In this document: piece by piece, positions 7,809 through 16,355 of the stretch | How the letters are laid out: each line of letters begins with the position of its first letter | Numbering within the stretch: the stretch's first letter is position 1 | Source: Sphingobacterium kitahiroshimense | Lineage (GTDB): Bacteria > Bacteroidota > Bacteroidia > Sphingobacteriales > Sphingobacteriaceae | Direction: 5' to 3' | DNA length: 64,000 bases | NCBI RefSeq assembly: GCF_025961315.1 | Contig: NZ_JAOQNK010000001.1 | Location: 4,898,001-4,962,000 of the forward strand | Translations under genes and position numbers: made by a program | Notes under the pieces: model-generated | The model's database searches: none | Seen by the model: the letters and a program-made list of their open reading frames with translations, nothing else | What the model was told of the DNA's origin: nothing

Positions 7809-9977
7809 TTATCTTGCACCTGGAGGACAATGCTGTTTTAAATAATTTGTAAACAGAGTTTTCAGATGTTGAGAAGTTCCTTCTCCTTCATTGATGGAAT
7901 GACTTCGATTTGGATAAGACATGAACTGAAATTGCACATTGTTTTTAACGAGTTCATTGATGAGAACTTCTGCATTTTGGTAATGTACATTATCATCTCC
8001 AGTGCCATGAATGTACAAAAGATTACCTTTGATATTTTTGGCATATTTTAGTGGTGAACCGTTCTGGAAATCTTCTAAATTTTCCTGTGGTAAACCCATA
8101 TATCTTTCTTGATAAACATTATCATACAATAATTGATCGGCAACAGCAGCAATAGCTATCCCTGTCTTATAGATTTCGGGATATTGTCCCAATAGATTTA
8201 AAGTACTGGAACCTCCACCGCTCCAGCCCCATACTGCGATCCGCGAACTATCTACAAAAGACCATTTAAGTATTTCTTTTGCTCCCAATGCCTGATCTCT
8301 GATATTGAGCTGTCCGATTTTTCGGTAGATGCTTTTACGCCATTCTGTACCTTTGGGGGCAGGTGCACCTCTATTTTCCAGTGAAATGTAGATGTAACCG
8401 TCTTTAGACATATTGCCACTATATAAGCTGTTCATACCAGCTCTAAAATTGTCCAATACAGTTTGTGAAGCAGGTTCGCCGTACACCATGAAAACTACGG
8501 GATACTTCTTGTTGGGATTGAAATCCGAAGGTTTGACCATCCAACCATCTAAACTAACACCATCTGCTGTTGTTACTTTGAAAAATTCAGTTATCCCATC
8601 TTCAGGCTTTTTACTTATTGTACCTCTGAAATCGACTAAAGTTTTGTGGGTTGGTAATTCAATTAAAGCATTGCTCTTGGCTGTTTTGTTGTTACTAAAA
8701 TTGAACATCGCGATTTGCCCATTTTTGGCAATATCATATTCACAAGTTCCTGAAAATGATTCTGGTGTAAGTCTTTTTGGAGCTCCACCTTTGGTTGATA
8801 ACGAATAAAGATATTTTTGTGTTGCATTATTCGGTGAAGCACTGAAATAAATCATTTCTCTTTTTGCATCGAACAATTCAATATCGATGACATCATAGTC
8901 TGCATGCGTGATTAATTTTTCATTGCCTTGAAGATCGATTTGATAGATCTTACGCCAACCGTCTTTTTCTGAAACCCAAATGAAAGCTTTGCCATTTTGA
9001 ATCCAGTCCCATCCGGTTGGATCGTTATTGTTCCAACGTGATTTGATATCTATCCATGAATCATTTTTTTCACTATGGATATTTTTAGCGTTATTAGTAG
9101 CAACATCTATTAAATAAATTTTACTTTCGTTTTGCTTTCTATTAAGTTGCTGTAAGATGACTTGTTTGCCGTCTAGACTCCACTCCATCCTTGGAATGTA
9201 GTGCTGAATAGCATCTCCAGGAACTTGTATCTGTGTCGTTGCATCTGTAGATAATTGGTAAGTCCAAATGGTGCATGCGCTAGGTGCTTGACCCACTTTT
9301 GGATATTCAATAGGTATTGTATAAGAGTAGATACTATCGGTATTATTGATCATTAAGAAATTACGAATAGCGCGTGCGTCGAGTTTCCAGTAGGCAATAG
9401 CATTTCCATCTGGAGACCACCTAAAACCATCTTTGCATCCAAATTCTTCTTCATAGACCCAATCAAATGTTCCATTTATAATACGATCAGTACCATCTGT
9501 CGTAATTTGTTTTATTGCCCCTGTTGCAAGATCTTCAACATAAATATTATGATTGGATTTAACCACATATGCTACTTTGGTACCTTGTGGATTAAATTTA
9601 GCAAACATCAGTTGAGACACAGGGAAAGATGCGCCCAGTTGAGTCAACTGGTTTGTTTTCTTGTCAAAGACCCAATAGTCGCCTCTCGTTTCCTCACGCC
9701 AGACTCTTTTGCTATTGGTGTACAATAAAATACGTTCTTTATTATTCGAAATGGAAAAATGACTTATCTCTAATGCATTAGTTTTACCTGTAGGTACAAG
9801 CAATTTATTTGCTAGAAATAGCGTGCGTTGAGCACTTTTGGGATTGATGAGTTCAATACCCTTTTCAGAGAATTCATAATATTGTCCATCATCTTCTGCC
9901 CAAAATCGCTGTGCCAATAGCAAATTTGGAAAGTAGCATACTATTAGTAATAGTATTATAATACGTATATTTTTCAT
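7809..9977 (-). CDS. Dipeptidyl-peptidase IV family serine peptidase (S9B)
   Basis: This 722-residue secreted protein has a signal peptide to about residue 22, an N-terminal beta-propeller (DPPIV_N) and a C-terminal alpha/beta-hydrolase domain. The nucleophile elbow GWSGGG places Ser586, GTGDDN places Asp661 and NRSHS places His693. The motif DWVYEEEFG carries the glutamate pair that anchors the substrate amino terminus in DPP IV. The family removes Xaa-Pro dipeptides from peptide N termini, and the protein is probably periplasmic. The gene follows an Xaa-Pro aminopeptidase gene by 22 bases, so the operon appears to serve breakdown of proline-containing peptides. A terminator follows. Confidence 0.93.
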   Translation of the reverse strand: MKNIRIIILLLIVCYFPNLLLAQRFWAEDDGQYYEFSEKGIELINPKSAQRTLFLANKLLVPTGKTNALEISHFSISNNKERILLYTNSKRVWREETRGDYWVFDKKTNQLTQLGASFPVSQLMFAKFNPQGTKVAYVVKSNHNIYVEDLATGAIKQITTDGTDRIINGTFDWVYEEEFGCKDGFRWSPDGNAIAYWKLDARAIRNFLMINNTDSIYSYTIPIEYPKVGQAPSACTIWTYQLSTDATTQIQVPGDAIQHYIPRMEWSLDGKQVILQQLNRKQNESKIYLIDVATNNAKNIHSEKNDSWIDIKSRWNNNDPTGWDWIQNGKAFIWVSEKDGWRKIYQIDLQGNEKLITHADYDVIDIELFDAKREMIYFSASPNNATQKYLYSLSTKGGAPKRLTPESFSGTCEYDIAKNGQIAMFNFSNNKTAKSNALIELPTHKTLVDFRGTISKKPEDGITEFFKVTTADGVSLDGWMVKPSDFNPNKKYPVVFMVYGEPASQTVLDNFRAGMNSLYSGNMSKDGYIYISLENRGAPAPKGTEWRKSIYRKIGQLNIRDQALGAKEILKWSFVDSSRIAVWGWSGGGSSTLNLLGQYPEIYKTGIAIAAVADQLLYDNVYQERYMGLPQENLEDFQNGSPLKYAKNIKGNLLYIHGTGDDNVHYQNAEVLINELVKNNVQFQFMSYPNRSHSINEGEGTSQHLKTLFTNYLKQHCPPGAR

Positions 9978-9999
9978 GTATATTTTTACTTAGGTGCTT

Positions 10000-11394
10000 C
10001 TAATCTGTTCCTTGATCTTTGAGATCATAGATCTCATTGAGTTCACGTTCTAGATATTTTCCTAAACGATGATATCCAGAATCTTTAATAACATAGTCAT
10101 CTTCGATTCGTATACCACCAAAGTCAAGGTGCTTATTGAGCAGATCATAATTAATAAATTCGTGATGCAAATTTTGCTGTGCCCACATTTGAGTGAGTTC
10201 AGGTATGATATAGATACCGGGTTCTACTGTCACTACGTTACCTGCCTCTAATTTTTTTCCTAATCGTAAGGATTTTATACCGAAGGTTTTGGTGTCTTTT
10301 GGCTCGTCTGCGGTGTATCCCACATATTGTTCGCCAAGATCTTCCATATCGTGTACATCTAGTCCTAGCATATGACCCAAACCACATTGGAAGAATAAAG
10401 CATGTGCATGTGCCGCAACAGCATCTTGCGCATTTCCTTTCATGAAACCAATTTGGATTAATCCTTCAGCAAGTGCTTCGCAGGCTTTTAAATGGATGTT
10501 TTTAAAAGCAACTCCTGGCTTTAATGCTGCTTCAGCAGTTTTAAAAGCATTTAAAACAACAGCGTATAATTCTTCTTGTAGCGGGTTAAATCTTTTTCCT
10601 ACAGGAAATGAACGTGTTAAATCTGATGCATATCCTAGCGCAGTTTCAACACCAGAGTCATTTAGCAATATATCACCAGCTTTTATTTTATGATATTGGA
10701 TATGATTGTGTAATATCTCCCCATGTTTGGTCACAATGGGAGGGTATGAAAATGACATTTGTCTATTTTGTGCAAGATGTTGAATAGCATTACTGATTTC
10801 ATACTCATACATACCCGGCCTTGTCATTTTGATTGCTAGACGATGCATATCCACAGCTACGTCCACCGCTTTTTCTAATTCTGCGATCTCTTCTGTTGCT
10901 TTTATATTGCGCTGTGTTACGACGGCTTGGATCATTTCGACAGATGGTTTGATCTGGTCAATGGATAAGCCTAATACATGTTGAAGTAATAACTTGTTGT
11001 GTGCTTGATAAGGTGGTAGGTAACGTACCTGATTACTATTTTTAAGCACTTTTTCCAAATACGGCTGGAGTTCATGAAAAGGTCGAATTGCTGCGATTCC
11101 TACCCATTGCGCTTTTTCTCTTAAAGTTTGTTGTTGACCCATCCATACAATATCATCAATGGTCATTTCATCACCAAATAAAAGAGTTTCTCCGGCATCG
11201 ATATCGACAACAGCCGCTAATTTCGGACTCTTGATCCCGAAATAATACAAAAAACTACTGTCTTGACGGAAAGGATAGGTATTGTGTTCAAAATTGATAG
11301 GATTTTCAATGTTTCCTAAAAAAAGGAGAACACCTGATGAAAATTTAGAGCTTAGTTCTCTTCTTCTGTGGACGTATATTTCTTTTTCAAACAT
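10000..11394 (-). CDS. pepP: Xaa-Pro aminopeptidase (aminopeptidase P, M24B)
   Basis: From the start at 11394 this is a 464-residue protein beginning MFEKEIYVHRRREL. It has an N-terminal aminopeptidase-P domain (residues about 1-135) and a C-terminal pita-bread metallopeptidase domain. The expected two-metal ligands are visible: Asp246 (LNDSG), Asp258 (YASDLTR), His341 (GLGHMLGLDVHD), Glu391 (VEPGIY) and Glu431 (GIRIEDD). The enzyme releases the N-terminal residue when proline is second. It has no signal peptide, so it is cytoplasmic. An upstream in-frame ATG at 11460 adds a hydrophobic stretch unlike the family and is disfavoured. The peptidase of the next gene acts on the same class of bonds. 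Confidence 0.93.
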   Translation of the reverse strand: MFEKEIYVHRRRELSSKFSSGVLLFLGNIENPINFEHNTYPFRQDSSFLYYFGIKSPKLAAVVDIDAGETLLFGDEMTIDDIVWMGQQQTLREKAQWVGIAAIRPFHELQPYLEKVLKNSNQVRYLPPYQAHNKLLLQHVLGLSIDQIKPSVEMIQAVVTQRNIKATEEIAELEKAVDVAVDMHRLAIKMTRPGMYEYEISNAIQHLAQNRQMSFSYPPIVTKHGEILHNHIQYHKIKAGDILLNDSGVETALGYASDLTRSFPVGKRFNPLQEELYAVVLNAFKTAEAALKPGVAFKNIHLKACEALAEGLIQIGFMKGNAQDAVAAHAHALFFQCGLGHMLGLDVHDMEDLGEQYVGYTADEPKDTKTFGIKSLRLGKKLEAGNVVTVEPGIYIIPELTQMWAQQNLHHEFINYDLLNKHLDFGGIRIEDDYVIKDSGYHRLGKYLERELNEIYDLKDQGTD

Positions 11395-11614
11395 GATGGA
11401 ATGCTTTTTAATAAAGTATAAATTTATGAAAATAGACTTGAACAAAAACATGTAAGACACCTATTTTTCTGATTGTGCTATTTTACGGTTGTTAAATGTT
11501 AAAAATCGGTTGGTATGTTAACCTATCGTTGCTTTAATTTTATCCTTTTAAACTTAATACTGCTTTCATTTTTCTTTAATATGTAGATCATTACTTTGCG
11601 CCAAATCGCTTAGC

Positions 11615-14600
11615 ATGATGAAACCATACTCATTAAAATTATTTAAGAAAAGTACCCAAATGACACTCTGTGTAGCACTTCTATATGCTGTGCAGACAGA
11701 AGTGGTTTGGGCAAACAAAATTGCTTCTGTTTCACCTGTTGGAACAGTAATAGATCAAGAACTCATTAAAGGAGTAATTCGTGATCAGCAAGGTAATCCT
11801 GTAGACGGGGGAACCATCATAAACGAAGCCAATAAACAAAGTACAAGAACAGAATTTAATGGGAATTTTTCTATTAAGGGAAAAGTTGGAGATCGACTTC
11901 GGATTTCTTCGTTGGGGTATAAGACCCAATTTGTAGAGATCAGAAACGCTACTCTAGAGATAACCTTAGAAAAAGATGCATCAAAATTAGATGAAGTAGT
12001 TGTAACAGCTATTGGTATCAAGCAACAGAAAAAACAAATTGGATATGCAACACAAGAGGTGAAAGTCGATGTCTTAAAAGAGTCGAAAACCATGAACATC
12101 GGGACAGCGCTAACAGGGCAGGTATCAGGTTTGATTGTAAATAACCCTACGGGGATCTTCCAAGCACCCTCTTTTCAATTGCGTGGAAAACCCCCATTGA
12201 TCGTGGTTGATGGTATTCCTGTGGAAACAGATTTTTTTGATATACCAAGTCAAAATATTGAGAACATCAATGTGTTGAAAGGTACATCCGCTTCATCACT
12301 TTACGGTTTACGAGGTAAGGATGGGGCCATATTAATTACTACAAAAAGTGCTAAAAATGAAGACTTAGAGTTTTCTTTTGGTACCACCAACATGTTTTCT
12401 GCAGGATTTACCGTTTTTCCTGAATCACAAAAGGAATTTGGAAGTGGATCAAATGGGAAATACGAATTTTGGGATGGAGCAGACGGGGGTATTTCTGATG
12501 GTGATATGGCTTGGGGTCCAAAGCTAAATGCAGGACTTAAAGTACCGCAATGGAATAGTCCGATCCGAGATAAGGTTACAGGTGAAGTGACACCATGGTG
12601 GGGCGACGTAAAAGGTACAAAATACGACGATAAATCACGCTATGAAAGAATACCAACAGATTGGGTGTCACACGATAACTTGGAAGACTTCTTAGGAACA
12701 GGATTGATTACAGAAAATAATGCTACGGTATCTTACCGCTCTGAAAAAGTAAGCATATTTGGTTCTGGAAAATATGCCTTTCAAAAAGGGCAGGTGCCGA
12801 ATACAAAATTGACGACCGGAGGTCTTAATTTAAACACATCTTTTCGTTTTAGACCAGAAGTGCAGTTGGATTTGAATCTTTCTTATAATAAAGTTAAATC
12901 ACCTAATTATCCTCGGTATAACTATGGTCCCAAAAATCATATGTATACCATTTTATTGTGGATGGGTAATGATGTCAATGGCAAAGAGCTTAACGAACAT
13001 CACTATATTCCTGGTCAAGAAGGATATCGTCAAGCAAATTATAATTATGCATGGTATAATAATCCTTATTTCGCAGCGTACGAACTTAATCAAATATATG
13101 ACCAGGACGTGTTGCAAGGTCAGACAGCATTAACTTGGAAAGTAGCGCCCGATTTTACACTAAAAGGTCGTGCTTCTGCCAGACAAAAAAATGTTTTTCA
13201 AGATATGCAAAGCCCTAAGTCTTATATGAACTATGGTGATTCAAGAAATGGAGATTATAAAAACTGGGATAGTAATCAGTTAAATTTTGATGCTGATGTT
13301 TTGGCAACTTACAATAAGGAGTTCTCAGATCAATTTGGGCTTACCGTCAATGCGGGTGCTTCAACTTTCAAAAAAACATACCGTCAGTTATATCAAACGA
13401 CCGATGGATTAGTAGTACCTTTTATATACAGCTTAGGGAATACGCAAGGACCTGTTAAAGCAGAAAGTGCATTTAGTGAAAAAATAGTCAGAAGTGCGTA
13501 TGCCACTGTAAATTTTAATTTATTTAAATCAACATATCTTAATTTATCAGGACGTAATGACTGGTCATCTACCTTCTCAAAAGAAAACCAATCCTTTTTC
13601 TATCCTTCTGTATCACTAAGTTCCGTAGTGTCGGACTACTTTAAACTACCTGAGCAAATTGATTTTATTAAACTATATAGTTCTTGGGCATCAGTTTCAT
13701 CCGATTTAGATCCGTATAGCATTTTAGCGACTTATAAAAAAGATGTAACTTATGGTTCTACACCTTCAGTGACTTATCCTGCAGGAATTGTGAATCCTAA
13801 TATCTTACCACAGCAATCTAATTCTTTAGAAATAGGTGCCGCATTTGCATTATTTAAAAATAGATTATCAGCAGATGTAACATATTATGAGGTTATTGAT
13901 AAAAACCAAATCATTGATTTAAGTATTTCTGCAGCTTCAGCTTTCACATCCCGTAAAGTTAATGCAAACAAGTTTCGCACTAAAGGTTTAGAGATCTCTT
14001 TAACCGGTAATATTATAAAACAACAAGAGTTCTCATGGACCTCAACAGTTAATTGGTCGAGAGCAGTAAAGAGACTGGAAGAGATTTATAAAGACCAGGT
14101 TAAAATGGGTAACTTAAAAATTGGTGATCGTGCCGATAGCTACTATGCAACAGTCTGGGAGAAATCAGCTGATGGACAATTGGTCCTTAATGCCAATACA
14201 GGTATGCCAATTCGTAATCCGTTTCCCCAGTATCTAGGATACTTTCAACCCGATTGGCAATTTGGTTTTGCGAACAGATTTAAGGTTAAAGATTTTACGG
14301 TCAATATAGATATCGACGGATCTATTGGAGGGGTTATGAATTCGACTACTATTGAAAAGATGTGGTGGGGAGGAAAACACCCTTCTTCAGTATTGTACAG
14401 ACAAGAAGAATATGATGCTGGAAAACCTATTTATGTACCTGAAGGTGTTGTTGTAACCGGCGGTGAGCTGACTAGAGATGTTAATGGTAATATTACCTCT
14501 GATACACGTACCTATGCTCAAAATAGCAGAGCAGTAGATTGGCAGGCATGGAGTCAAAATTACCCTTATCAAGCTCGTGTCTCAGAAGCCGAAAACAAAC

Positions 14601-14842
14601 TATTTGCCAATGTATTTGATCGTTCATTTGTCAAACTACGTCGAGTATCGATTGGCTATGATGTTAATAAACTATTTAAATTGAAGCATCTGAAAACATT
14701 AGACGCGTCTGTATTTGGTTACAACTTAGCTATGTGGAAAAAAGTACCATACCTAGATCCAGATTTTGGAGTGGGGAATGACGGTAATCTGCAAGATCCA
14801 TCTACACGATATATTGGTTTATCTCTTGATTTTAAATTTTAA
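11615..14842 (+). CDS. SusC/RagA-like TonB-dependent outer-membrane transporter (phospholipase C locus)
   Basis: This 1075-residue protein has an N-terminal signal (ALLYAVQTEVVWA) and a carboxypeptidase-regulatory-like domain at about 50-118 (GVIRDQQGNPVDGGTI). The LDEVVVTAIGI segment leads into a plug containing LRGKPPLIVVDGIPVE and VLKGTSASSLYGLRGKDGA. The barrel ends LSLDFKF. The plug is shorter than that of the other SusC here: the serine/glycine-rich region before LRG is reduced. An ATG three bases later is an equal start candidate. The SusD gene follows by 13 bases, then a phospholipase C gene, so the cargo may be a phospholipid-derived or phosphate ester compound. That is inferred from position only. 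Confidence 0.94.
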   Translation: MMKPYSLKLFKKSTQMTLCVALLYAVQTEVVWANKIASVSPVGTVIDQELIKGVIRDQQGNPVDGGTIINEANKQSTRTEFNGNFSIKGKVGDRLRISSLGYKTQFVEIRNATLEITLEKDASKLDEVVVTAIGIKQQKKQIGYATQEVKVDVLKESKTMNIGTALTGQVSGLIVNNPTGIFQAPSFQLRGKPPLIVVDGIPVETDFFDIPSQNIENINVLKGTSASSLYGLRGKDGAILITTKSAKNEDLEFSFGTTNMFSAGFTVFPESQKEFGSGSNGKYEFWDGADGGISDGDMAWGPKLNAGLKVPQWNSPIRDKVTGEVTPWWGDVKGTKYDDKSRYERIPTDWVSHDNLEDFLGTGLITENNATVSYRSEKVSIFGSGKYAFQKGQVPNTKLTTGGLNLNTSFRFRPEVQLDLNLSYNKVKSPNYPRYNYGPKNHMYTILLWMGNDVNGKELNEHHYIPGQEGYRQANYNYAWYNNPYFAAYELNQIYDQDVLQGQTALTWKVAPDFTLKGRASARQKNVFQDMQSPKSYMNYGDSRNGDYKNWDSNQLNFDADVLATYNKEFSDQFGLTVNAGASTFKKTYRQLYQTTDGLVVPFIYSLGNTQGPVKAESAFSEKIVRSAYATVNFNLFKSTYLNLSGRNDWSSTFSKENQSFFYPSVSLSSVVSDYFKLPEQIDFIKLYSSWASVSSDLDPYSILATYKKDVTYGSTPSVTYPAGIVNPNILPQQSNSLEIGAAFALFKNRLSADVTYYEVIDKNQIIDLSISAASAFTSRKVNANKFRTKGLEISLTGNIIKQQEFSWTSTVNWSRAVKRLEEIYKDQVKMGNLKIGDRADSYYATVWEKSADGQLVLNANTGMPIRNPFPQYLGYFQPDWQFGFANRFKVKDFTVNIDIDGSIGGVMNSTTIEKMWWGGKHPSSVLYRQEEYDAGKPIYVPEGVVVTGGELTRDVNGNITSDTRTYAQNSRAVDWQAWSQNYPYQARVSEAENKLFANVFDRSFVKLRRVSIGYDVNKLFKLKHLKTLDASVFGYNLAMWKKVPYLDPDFGVGNDGNLQDPSTRYIGLSLDFKF

Positions 14843-14855
14843 ACAATTCTATAAG

Positions 14856-16355
14856 ATGAAACTTGTTTTCAAACATATAATACTAGGGTTTGGTCTGCTT
14901 ACTGTAATAGGATTGCAGTCATGTAAAAAATTGACAGATGTCAATATTAATCCAAATGAAGCATCTACAACACATCCGCAGGCGCTATTGACAAAAGTTG
15001 AATGGGATGTCTTTAGGACTTGGCATGGAACTTCGCCTTTATATGCATTAAAAATGATTGTGCAAACAGATGGTGAAAATGCCAACCAAATTTATAACTG
15101 GCAACGTGGTAGTTTTGAGCAGTATAGTTTTTTGCGTAATATCACTAAAATGACTGAGGAGGCAGAAAAGATCACTGATAATAATTATCAAGCTTTAGCC
15201 AAATTTTTTAGGGCATATTATTTTTATAACTTAACCTTGACTTTTGGCGATATTCCATACGCGGAAGCTGCAAAAGGAGAAAGTTCTGAAATGTTTCTGC
15301 CGAAGTATGACACACAAAAAGAAGTTTTTGTTGGAATCTTAAAGGAGTTAGAAGAAGCAAATACTTTATTGAAATCAAATACCAATCCGATTAATGGAGA
15401 TATTATTTATGGAGGAAATTCTGATAAGTGGCGAAAGCTGATCAATTCATTTCGATTAAAAGTATTACTTACTTTATCCCGTAAAAGTGCAGACTTTCCT
15501 ATAGATATTAAATCAGAGTTTGCAAAGATTTATAAAGGAGAGACTTTGATCGCTGATGCCACAGGATCAGAGGACGGACAATTAATCTTTTTAAATCAAG
15601 AAGGTAATCGATATCCCGAATTTAATTCAAGTGGTTATGGATCGGGTATGTATATGGACTCCACTTTTATTCAACGATTGCAGGATCATAAAGATCCACG
15701 TTTATTTGTTTTGGCCACACAAACACGTTTAGGAAAAGAGGCGGGTAAGGCACTTGATGATTTTAGTTCATATGAAGGCGGTGATCCTATTGTACCTTAT
15801 GCAGAAGTCAATGAAAAAGCTGTAAAAGGGAAACTATCTAAGGTACACGAGCGCTTTTACAAAGATCCAACTGCCGAACCGTTGGTTCTGATAGGCTATT
15901 CAGAATTACAATTTATAATAGCGGAGGCAATAGTAAGAGGATGGATTACAGGAAATGAGAAAGATTGTTATGTGAATGGTATTAAGGCATCTTTTAAATT
16001 TTATGAGAATTATGCTAAAAATTTAAATACCTACGTTGATGCATCACGTTTAGAAAGTTATTTGTCACAAAAAATGGTTAATTTGGATAACGCAAAAACT
16101 TCGGAAGAAAAATTGGAACGTATCCTTATGCAAAAATATTTACGCTCTTTTCATCAAGGAGGCTATACAGCATATTTTGATCATTTAAGAACGGGTTATC
16201 CAAGTTTGCTTAAAGCCGATAAAGTAAAAATTGCTTACCGTTGGATGTATCCTCAAGACGAATACAATAATAATACGGTACAAGTCTCTGAAGCAATTAA
16301 ACGTCAATTTGCAGGCAATGATAATATAAACTTACAGACCTGGTGGTTGAAATAA
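14856..16355 (+). CDS. SusD/RagB-like outer-membrane lipoprotein (phospholipase C locus)
   Basis: From 14856 this is a 499-residue protein beginning MKLVFKHIILGFGLLTVIG, with a lipobox GLQSC and the SusD-like motif VNINPNEASTTHP. The open frame extends upstream to 14766 but that part overlaps the SusC gene and lacks a signal peptide. Helical SusD core features include AKFFRAYYFYNLTLTFGDIPYAE and a C-terminal YLRSFHQGGYTAYFDHLRTGYP. As a surface lid on the SusC channel it should bind the imported compound. Its TAA stop shares an A with the ATG of the phospholipase gene (TAATG), which points to translational coupling. Confidence 0.93.
   Translation: MKLVFKHIILGFGLLTVIGLQSCKKLTDVNINPNEASTTHPQALLTKVEWDVFRTWHGTSPLYALKMIVQTDGENANQIYNWQRGSFEQYSFLRNITKMTEEAEKITDNNYQALAKFFRAYYFYNLTLTFGDIPYAEAAKGESSEMFLPKYDTQKEVFVGILKELEEANTLLKSNTNPINGDIIYGGNSDKWRKLINSFRLKVLLTLSRKSADFPIDIKSEFAKIYKGETLIADATGSEDGQLIFLNQEGNRYPEFNSSGYGSGMYMDSTFIQRLQDHKDPRLFVLATQTRLGKEAGKALDDFSSYEGGDPIVPYAEVNEKAVKGKLSKVHERFYKDPTAEPLVLIGYSELQFIIAEAIVRGWITGNEKDCYVNGIKASFKFYENYAKNLNTYVDASRLESYLSQKMVNLDNAKTSEEKLERILMQKYLRSFHQGGYTAYFDHLRTGYPSLLKADKVKIAYRWMYPQDEYNNNTVQVSEAIKRQFAGNDNINLQTWWLK

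Noticed and set aside
11395..11460. Extended N terminus of the Xaa-Pro aminopeptidase suggesting a secreted form
   Set aside because: The hydrophobic stretch lacks a signal-peptidase site, and the family begins at MFEKEIY.
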